10,732 nucleotides of DNA, taken from assembly GCA_000437495.1 (NCBI GenBank), contig FR897862.1:73373-84104 (forward strand), written 5' to 3'. Made by a program: the position numbers and the translations under genes. The notes beneath the pieces were generated by a model that searched no databases, was not told the DNA's origin, and worked only from the letters and a program-made list of their open reading frames with translations. The stretch comes from Prevotella sp. CAG:485. Lineage in GTDB: Bacteria > Bacteroidota > Bacteroidia > Bacteroidales > Muribaculaceae. This document shows, piece by piece, positions 6,067 through 10,732 of the stretch (position 1 is the first letter of the stretch; the number at the start of each line of letters is the position of its first letter).

Positions 6067-7581
6067 ATGACTGACGATAAGAATAAAAATGCCGGCAAGG
6101 TGCAATACAGTGCCGCCGACAAGGTAGTGGAAGATATGGACCGCAGCCTGCGCGGACGTCTGCGCAACGTGCGCACCACACGCTGGATTCGCTTCGGCGT
6201 GGTGTCCGTCATCTTCTTCCTCTGGGTGATCTGGATGGGCAACCCCTGGCTCCTCTTCCTGTGGATACTGCTGGCCGACATTTACCTGACTTGCTTCATC
6301 CCCTGGAACTGGTGGAAACGCTCCTCCAACCGCTTTGTGCGCATGATAATGAACTGGGTCGACGCCATCGTCTACGCCCTCATCCTGGTCTATTTCATCT
6401 TCGCCTTCATAGGGCAGAACTACACCATCCCCTCCTCCTCGCTCGAGAAGTCGCTGCTTGTGGGCGATTACCTGTGGGTGAACAAAGCCATCTACGGACC
6501 GCGCGTGCCCCAGACGCCCGTACACTTCCCCCTCACACAGCACACCCTGCCGGTGGTCAACACACAGAGCTACCTGGAGAAGCCGCAGCTCAGCTACCAC
6601 CGTCTCCCCGGCCTGCGCAGCGTGGAACGCGGCGACATCGTGGTGTTCAACTACCCCCAGGGCGACACCGTGCTCACAGCCATCGACCTGGCCAACGGCG
6701 ATTACTACGACATCATCGAGCGCCTGCGCGCCCAGGGCATAGCCGACCCCAGAGCCTACATAGCCGACAACCCGCAGCGCTTCGGAGAGGTGAAATGGCG
6801 TCCCGTCGACCGCCGCGAGAACTATGTGAAACGTGCCATCGGCCTCCCCGGCGAGCGCCTGATGATTGTTGACGACGCCATCTACATCAACGGCAAACCC
6901 ATTGCCGTGCCCGAGCAGGCTCAGTTCAAATATATCGTGGCCGTGAAGCATCCCGTATCCTCCGACGTTTGGCTCGACCTGGGCGTGCGCCGCGAGAACC
7001 AGGCTCCCATACCCGGCTTCGAGGTGCTGCCCGAATATGCCGGCGCTTACGTCTATTCCGTGCCTCTTACCGAAGAGAAAGCCGCTCAGGTGGCTCAGTG
7101 GCCCGACCTGGCGCAGCCGCTCGTCAAGGAGAACAAACTGCTGCCGCCGCAGAACTTCCTCGGCGTCTTCCCCTTGGGCAACAACTACGGCTGGACGCGC
7201 TCGAACATGGGCGAGATATGGATTCCCAAACGCGGCAAGACGCTGCATCTCACTCTCAACAACCTGCCTCTCTACCGCCGTGTCATCGAGACGTATGAGG
7301 GCAACAAGGTCGACGTGCGCAACGGCCAGATCTACATCAACGGCAAAGCCACCGACCGCTACACCTTCCGTATGGACTATTACTGGATGATGGGCGACAA
7401 CCGCGACTGGAGCGCCGACTCGCGCTACTGGGGTTTCGTGCCCGAAGACCACATCATCGGCTCGCCGGCCTTCATCCTCATCTCCTTCGACGAGGAACGC
7501 TCCTTAGGCAACGACAAAATCCGCTGGAACCGCATCTTCCGCTCCGCCAACCCGGCCAAGGCGCAGTTTCAGCAAAAATAA
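6067..7581 (+). CDS. lepB: Signal peptidase I
   Basis: LepB is the membrane serine protease (Ser-Lys dyad, family S26) that removes signal peptides from exported proteins on the outer face of the inner membrane. The 504-residue product has hydrophobic segments at about 40-56, 60-79 and 99-117. The catalytic box YTIPSSSLEKSLLVGD follows (Ser125 by alignment with E. coli IPSGSMMPTLLIGD), then the Lys box NYVKRAIGLPGE (Lys255), and the C-terminal box MMGDNRDWSADSRYWGFVP (441-459). It is much longer than E. coli LepB (324 residues). The extra length lies between the Ser and Lys boxes and between the Lys box and the last box, where there are long inserts; large signal peptidases of this type are usual in Bacteroidota. 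The methionine common after the catalytic serine is Leu126 here. Several neighbours encode signal-peptide proteins, which are natural substrates. Confidence 0.95.
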   Translation: MTDDKNKNAGKVQYSAADKVVEDMDRSLRGRLRNVRTTRWIRFGVVSVIFFLWVIWMGNPWLLFLWILLADIYLTCFIPWNWWKRSSNRFVRMIMNWVDAIVYALILVYFIFAFIGQNYTIPSSSLEKSLLVGDYLWVNKAIYGPRVPQTPVHFPLTQHTLPVVNTQSYLEKPQLSYHRLPGLRSVERGDIVVFNYPQGDTVLTAIDLANGDYYDIIERLRAQGIADPRAYIADNPQRFGEVKWRPVDRRENYVKRAIGLPGERLMIVDDAIYINGKPIAVPEQAQFKYIVAVKHPVSSDVWLDLGVRRENQAPIPGFEVLPEYAGAYVYSVPLTEEKAAQVAQWPDLAQPLVKENKLLPPQNFLGVFPLGNNYGWTRSNMGEIWIPKRGKTLHLTLNNLPLYRRVIETYEGNKVDVRNGQIYINGKATDRYTFRMDYYWMMGDNRDWSADSRYWGFVPEDHIIGSPAFILISFDEERSLGNDKIRWNRIFRSANPAKAQFQQK

Positions 7582-7588
7582 CCGGGCA

Positions 7589-8143
7589 ATGACGTCCTCC
7601 GGCGTTTTTCCCTACCTCGGCAGCAGCGGCTGGTATCGTCGCTGGTTTGGCAGCAGCACCTTTCCGCAGCCTCAGGGCCACGACCTGGTGCGCACCCTTC
7701 TCAGCGCCGACACCACCCTCTCGCTGCCCGCACAGGGCGGTTTCCGCCGCCTGCGCCACACCCTCTCAGAGCAATCTCTGTGCGCCCTCACCCTCTCCGA
7801 CCACGCCGCATGGCCCGCAAACCATCTCGGAGCCATCAAGGCCCTCTATGGCAAAGCGCCATACTTCGACCATTATTTCCCTGCCCTGCAGCGCATCTAC
7901 GGCAGCGTCAGTGCCGGCCAACCCCTGCATCTCTTCACCCTGGCGCTCCATAACGTATTCTTTCATAACCTCCCCCTCCGGGCCTTCTTCATCAAGAGCC
8001 AAAGCCAACCTCTCCTCTTCGCCGCCCTGCGCAGCGAGAGGCTCCCTCAGGCGCCCGACGAATTATCTGTTCTCCACGCCTTCATGAACCTCGGTCCCGA
8101 AACACCTTTCACCCTCATTCCTCAGCCATTTATAGAATCTTGA
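7589..8143 (+). CDS. WbqC-like family protein
   Basis: This 184-residue protein resembles the WbqC-like family, which is often linked to polysaccharide or O-antigen loci but has no firmly established reaction. Recognisable features are the N-terminal FPYLGSSGWYRRWF (7-20), the DTTLSLPAQGG strand (41-51, like the family's LtvPv-nG block), and the conserved middle segment WPANHLGAIKALYGKAPYFD (75-94) followed by HYFPALQRIYGS. It has no signal peptide or transmembrane segment, so it is presumably cytoplasmic. It is shorter than many family members (about 200-240), and the N-terminal motif is diverged. It starts 7 nt after the lepB stop and ends in a 4-nt overlap with the next gene, so translation is probably coupled. 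To my recollection, WbqC-like genes next to dapB and lepB are a recurring arrangement in Bacteroidales, which supports the call. Confidence 0.65.
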   Translation: MTSSGVFPYLGSSGWYRRWFGSSTFPQPQGHDLVRTLLSADTTLSLPAQGGFRRLRHTLSEQSLCALTLSDHAAWPANHLGAIKALYGKAPYFDHYFPALQRIYGSVSAGQPLHLFTLALHNVFFHNLPLRAFFIKSQSQPLLFAALRSERLPQAPDELSVLHAFMNLGPETPFTLIPQPFIES

Positions 8144-8766
8144 AACGCCTCTTACTCATATTGTCATTCCTCCTGGCCGGCGCCTCGCTGTCGGCTCAGG
8201 TGCGCTTCGACCAAGACGGCAACCCCGAGATAGTGCCCGACCCCTACAAAGGCTTCTATCACTTCGTCGACTCATACGGCGACACCGTGCGCATGACCGT
8301 CTTCAACGACTTCTACGTCTACGCTCCCCTCAAGTTCCGCAACAAGAAAGACGAGGAGTTCTACTGGCGCACCGTGCGCGACGTGCGCAAGACCCTCCCT
8401 TACGCCAAACTCGCCTACTCAACCCTCATAGAGACCTACGAGTACATACAGACCATCCCCGATCCCAAACAGCGGCAGGCGCACCTCAAACGCCTCGAAA
8501 AGGATATTTTCAACCGCTATAAGCCCGTCATCAAGAACTTCACCAAAGGGCAGGGCAAGGTACTGCTCAAGCTCATAAACCGCGAAACAAACCAATCGTC
8601 ATACAACATTGTCAAAGCCTTCCTCGGCTCTTTCCGCGCCGGCTTCTGGCAGACCTTCGGCCGCTTCTTCGGCATGAACATGAAAGTGGGCTTCAACCCG
8701 CGCAAGAAGCACGAAGACGCCATCATCGACCGCGTGGCAACCCTTATTGAGCAAGGCGCGTTATAA
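8140..8766 (+). CDS. DUF4294 domain-containing secreted protein, TTG start
   Basis: The 208-residue product starts with a clear Sec signal peptide (MKRLLLILSFLLAGASLSAQ; likely cleavage around residues 18-20). It matches the Bacteroidota DUF4294 family: GDTVRMTVFNDFYVYAPLKF (47-66), FYWRTVRDVRKTLPYAKLAY (74-93, the family's R-x-x-R-x-V-x-K-x-x-PYA helix), and the pattern FTKGQGKVLLKLINRETNQS (134-153). The function of the family is unknown; the protein is presumably periplasmic. The TTG at 8140 is supported because it begins the signal peptide, while the next in-frame ATG (about codon 52) would discard it. TTG overlaps the previous gene's stop as TTGA (8140-8143), a classic arrangement for coupled translation. 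A 21-nt gap leads to the next secreted-protein gene. Confidence 0.8.
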   Translation: MKRLLLILSFLLAGASLSAQVRFDQDGNPEIVPDPYKGFYHFVDSYGDTVRMTVFNDFYVYAPLKFRNKKDEEFYWRTVRDVRKTLPYAKLAYSTLIETYEYIQTIPDPKQRQAHLKRLEKDIFNRYKPVIKNFTKGQGKVLLKLINRETNQSSYNIVKAFLGSFRAGFWQTFGRFFGMNMKVGFNPRKKHEDAIIDRVATLIEQGAL

Positions 8767-8787
8767 CTCTGACCAACACACCCAAAC

Positions 8788-9261
8788 ATGAAAAGACTAC
8801 TCATACTCATCACCCTGCTGAGCGCCTTCACCGGCCTCTTCGCGCAGACCCCCGAAACACCGTCGGCCACAGCGCTGGAATCCTCCTTCGACTTCGCCTC
8901 ATACACCGTGGCAGCCCCCGCCGGACTCATCGCCGCAGCCCCCAGCAACAATATGTATAACGCCGCCATTCCCGGCAAAGGCTTCAGCATAATGGCCCTG
9001 GTGAGCAAAGCCAATCCAAAGAACCTGGAACGGTTGGCCGAAAACGGCGCCAAGTCGGCCGGCATCGTCAAGCCCGAGCTGAAAGCCCTCGACCTGAGCG
9101 ACGGCATCAGCGGCTACACCGCCTCCGCACGCAAAAACAACCGCATCGTCACCTTTGCCCTCATGCACCAGGGCTCCACACTCATCACCCTGTTGGTGCT
9201 TGAGCCCGAGAGCCTCACCCCGGCCGGTCCCGCCATCGTATCATCACTCAAACAGCGCTGA
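8788..9261 (+). CDS. Small secreted protein of unknown function
   Basis: I do not recognise a family for this 157-residue product. It has a strong signal peptide (MKRLLILITLLSAFTGLFAQ, cleavage likely after residue 20). A mature region of about 137 residues, with no cysteine, follows. It is rich in Ala, Ser and Leu, with alternating hydrophobic segments (GFSIMALVSKA 65-75, RIVTFALMHQGSTLITLLVL 119-138) that suggest a small alpha/beta or beta-sheet fold. There is no transmembrane anchor or lipobox. The N-terminus nearly repeats that of the DUF4294 protein just upstream. It lies 21 nt after that gene and 1 nt before rnpA, so it is almost certainly in the same operon. The coding style (C-rich third positions) matches its neighbours, giving no sign of transfer. 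A periplasmic location is inferred only from the signal peptide. Confidence 0.8.
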   Translation: MKRLLILITLLSAFTGLFAQTPETPSATALESSFDFASYTVAAPAGLIAAAPSNNMYNAAIPGKGFSIMALVSKANPKNLERLAENGAKSAGIVKPELKALDLSDGISGYTASARKNNRIVTFALMHQGSTLITLLVLEPESLTPAGPAIVSSLKQR

Positions 9262-9262
9262 C

Positions 9263-9688
9263 ATGCCCTCACAGCGATTGCGCAAACCCTGCCGTCTGCG
9301 GCTCAAGACCCTCGTAGAGCCACTCTTCGCAAACGGCAAAAGCGAGTTCGCATACCCCCTCCGGGCAGTGTGGCGCACCTGTGCCGCCAATCAGCTCACA
9401 CACATACTCCCCAAAGGCAGCTCCGAGTCCATAGGCCGCGTGCAGATGCTCGTGGTCATACCCAAACGCAAGCAGAAACACGCCACCGACCGAGTGCTGC
9501 TGCGTCGCCGCGTGCGTGAAGCCTACCGCCGCCTCCTCCCCGCCTTTGAAGAAAGCGTGCGCCAATACCCCCATATCGCCACCCTCTCCGTGGCCTTCGT
9601 CTACATTTCCGGCAAAGCAGAGCCTTACGACACCATTTACCGCAAGATGGAGAAACTCCTCACCAACATAGCCGCACAACTGTCATGA
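9263..9688 (+). CDS. rnpA: Ribonuclease P protein component
   Basis: RnpA is the small basic protein cofactor of the RNase P ribozyme, which matures tRNA 5' ends. The 141-residue product has the family layout. The N-terminal RLRKPCRLRLKTLVEPLFAN corresponds to the usual substrate-cleft region, followed by YPLRAVW (31-37), QMLVVIPKRKQKHATDR (61-77) and the basic helix LLRRRVREAYRRLLP (79-93). In most RnpA proteins the helix reads RNRxKR-x-x-RE-x-R; here it is RVLLRRRVREAYR, so the conserved Asn is absent while the basic pattern is kept. ATG 9263 gives the usual length; an in-frame ATG at 9155 would overlap the upstream gene by over 100 nt with no homology. It begins 1 nt after the preceding stop and ends in ATGA overlapping yidD. 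The usual rpmH partner is not in the window. Confidence 0.87.
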   Translation: MPSQRLRKPCRLRLKTLVEPLFANGKSEFAYPLRAVWRTCAANQLTHILPKGSSESIGRVQMLVVIPKRKQKHATDRVLLRRRVREAYRRLLPAFEESVRQYPHIATLSVAFVYISGKAEPYDTIYRKMEKLLTNIAAQLS

Positions 9689-9906
9689 AGCGCCTCCTCA
9701 GCCTTATCCTCATCCTTCCCATCCGCTTCTATCAGCTCAGCATCTCCCCCCTCTTTCCCCCCTCGTGCCGCTTCACACCCACCTGCAGCCAGTATGCCAT
9801 AGAAGCCATCCGTCGCCACGGGCCCTTCAAAGGGCTGTGGCTGGCCCTGCGGCGCCTCTCGCGCTGCCATCCCTGGGGAGGCTCCGGCTATGACCCCGTA
9901 CCTTAG
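9685..9906 (+). CDS. yidD: Membrane protein insertion efficiency factor YidD
   Basis: YidD is a small inner-membrane-associated protein thought to assist YidC-dependent membrane protein insertion. The 73-residue product matches the family almost end to end: a hydrophobic/amphipathic N-terminus (MKRLLSLILILPIRFYQLSI), then PSCRFTPTCSQYAIEAIRRH (26-45), HGPFKGLWLALRRLSRCHPW (45-64) and GYDPVP at the C-terminus. Cysteines at 28, 34 and 61 are the conserved ones. The start codon overlaps the rnpA stop (ATGA at 9685-9688). The rnpA-yidD pair is widely conserved in bacteria, which supports both calls. Here yidC does not follow; a TatD-family gene follows after 10 nt. Confidence 0.95.
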   Translation: MKRLLSLILILPIRFYQLSISPLFPPSCRFTPTCSQYAIEAIRRHGPFKGLWLALRRLSRCHPWGGSGYDPVP

Positions 9907-9916
9907 ACCTGACCCC

Positions 9917-10564
9917 ATGCTTCTCGACATACACAGCCATCACCCCGCGCCATATCCACAAGGCGTCGTCAGCATCGTCCCTGAGGCCGATTTCAGCCCC
10001 TCTCACGGCCAGAAATATTCAATTGGACTACACCCCTGGCAGACGGAAGAAAACGCCTCAGAGACCATTATTGAGCGTATTTTGTCTATGTCCGTGTTGC
10101 CCGACGTCGTCGCCATCGGCGAATGTGGTATTGACACCCGGAAAGGGGCGCCCCTGTTCAGGCAGATGAACCTCTTCAAGCAGCAGGTGGAAATTTCGGA
10201 AACAGTGGGGAAGCCCGTCATCATACACTGCGTCAAAGCGCAGCAGGTCATCATAGGGTGCCATAAGAGCCTCAGCGCCACGCAGCCCTGGGTCATACAC
10301 GGCTTTCGCGGCAAACCCTCCGTGGCAGAGATGTTCCTGCGCGCCGGATTGTGGCTCAGCTTCGGCGAGAAGTTCAACCCCGACACCCTCCGCGCCATGC
10401 CGCGACACCGCATCCTCGCCGAGACAGACACCTCCTCCCTGCCCGTCAGCGCCCCCCACGGACAGCCCTCCATCCTTGCCTTGCACGCCGCCACCCTCGG
10501 CCTGCCCCTCACCGACTACCGCACCCTCATCGCCGACAACACCGCCCGCTTCCTCCGCCGCTAA
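9917..10564 (+). CDS. TatD-family metal-dependent hydrolase (putative DNase)
   Basis: TatD-family proteins are TIM-barrel, divalent-metal hydrolases; characterised members have 3'-5' DNase activity and act in the cytoplasm. The 215-residue product shows the ligand set in order: LDIHSHH (3-9, the first metal His pair), GECGID with E69, IIHCVKA with H104, VIHGFRGK with H128, and LAETDTSS with D171. It is shorter than E. coli TatD (about 260), with a compact N-terminal half, as seen in many Bacteroidota members. Start ATG 9917 sits immediately before the first beta-strand and 10 nt after yidD. An upstream in-frame ATG at 9890 would overlap yidD by 17 nt and add MTPYLRPDP, which has no family support. 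It is probably the last gene of the operon: the sequence turns into non-coding repeats 30 nt after its stop. Confidence 0.9.
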   Translation: MLLDIHSHHPAPYPQGVVSIVPEADFSPSHGQKYSIGLHPWQTEENASETIIERILSMSVLPDVVAIGECGIDTRKGAPLFRQMNLFKQQVEISETVGKPVIIHCVKAQQVIIGCHKSLSATQPWVIHGFRGKPSVAEMFLRAGLWLSFGEKFNPDTLRAMPRHRILAETDTSSLPVSAPHGQPSILALHAATLGLPLTDYRTLIADNTARFLRR

Positions 10565-10593
10565 CGCCCCGCCGCGGCCGCCACCTCGCCTGG

Positions 10594-10689
10594 TAGCTAA
10601 GGTAGCTGTGTAGCTTTTTTAGCTAATTTAGCTGTGTAGCTTTTTTTAGCTAATTTAGCTGTGTAGCTAATTTAGCCTGGTAGCCTAAG
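10594..10689. repeat. Tandem array of TAGC-headed 8-10-bp units (26/27-bp higher-order period)
   Basis: Eleven consecutive units each begin with TAGC and are 8-10 bp long: TAGCTAAGG, TAGCTGTG, TAGCTTTTT, TAGCTAATT, TAGCTGTG, TAGCTTTTTT, TAGCTAATT, TAGCTGTG, TAGCTAATT, TAGCCTGG, TAGCCTAAG. A three-unit block (GTG, T-run, AATT types) repeats at 10603 and 10629 and partly at 10656, giving periods of 26 and 27 bp that differ by one T. The array is A+T-rich against G+C-rich surroundings. It contains stops in every + frame and is non-coding. AGCT-GTGT-AGCT followed by T-runs forms only tiny 4-bp hairpins, so it is at best a weak terminator for the operon. Function unknown. Confidence 0.9.
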
Positions 10690-10705
10690 CGCTTGCAGGT
10701 AGCCA

Positions 10706-10713
10706 TAATTTTG
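10706..10713 (+). promoter_or_regulatory. Candidate -7 promoter element at window end
   Basis: TAATTTTG matches the Bacteroidota -7 consensus TAnnTTTG exactly. No TTTG-like -33 element lies 19-21 bp upstream, where degenerate TAGC repeat sequence is found. It would read out of the window. An 8-mer with two free positions can arise by chance in an A+T-rich stretch, so this is tentative. Confidence 0.25.
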
Positions 10714-10732
10714 GTGCAGGCGCAGGCTTTAG

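Noticed and set aside
5242..7452. A 736-codon open frame on the - strand opposite dapB and lepB
   Set aside because: Its translation is rich in His, Val, Gly and Glu with no recognisable motif, as expected from the antisense of C-ending codons. dapB and lepB on the + strand show full family signatures, so this is a codon-bias shadow despite its length.
10572..10581. G+C-rich palindromes (CCGCGG and GCGGCCGC) after tatD
   Set aside because: Short restriction-type palindromes are expected in such a C/G-rich stretch, and there is no supporting context.
10603..10650. Strong intrinsic terminator of the operon within the TAGC repeats
   Set aside because: AGCT-GTGT-AGCT hairpins have only four base pairs, although T-runs follow; too weak to call as a terminator.
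10594..10689. CRISPR array
   Set aside because: Units are 8-10 bp with no 23-47-bp repeats separated by unique spacers, and no cas genes are present.

Overview
The window looks like a G+C-rich chromosome segment of a Bacteroidales-type member of the Bacteroidota. Three things point there: the gene content (a long LepB, a WbqC-family protein, a DUF4294 protein and a PCMD-type secreted protein), a TAnnTTTG promoter element, and start codons without strong Shine-Dalgarno sequences. I cannot name the genus. All genes read on the + strand, and no mobile element, CRISPR array, tRNA or rRNA was seen.

Layout. Positions 2-1297 hold the C-terminal two thirds of mnmG (tRNA wobble-uridine modification), cut by the window edge. 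A short spacer follows with a perfect 16-bp palindrome, TGTTCCACGTGGAACA, which matches the parS site of ParB chromosome-segregation proteins. Next come apt (adenine salvage) and a 13-bp-stem hairpin that probably terminates it, then uvrC (nucleotide excision repair) with an unusual N-terminal extension of about 65 residues.

A good Bacteroidota promoter at 4154-4185 and a leader with two 14-bp direct repeats open what looks like one long operon to about 10564. Its order is: PCMD-like secreted protein, dapB (lysine/diaminopimelate synthesis), lepB (signal peptidase I), WbqC-family protein, DUF4294 protein, an unassigned small secreted protein, rnpA (RNase P protein), yidD (membrane-insertion factor) and a TatD-family hydrolase. 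Gaps are mostly 1-36 nt, and two junctions are 4-nt stop/start overlaps. The operon mixes cell-wall precursor supply (DapB), protein export and membrane insertion (LepB, YidD), RNA processing (RnpA) and secreted proteins of unknown role.

After tatD the sequence changes abruptly to an A+T-rich tandem array of TAGC-headed 8-10-bp units with a 26/27-bp higher-order period (10594-10689). A lone -7-like element follows it at the window edge. This array and the parS-like site are the least ordinary parts of the window. I saw no clear evidence of an undescribed defence, biosynthetic or mobile system; most of the segment is core housekeeping.
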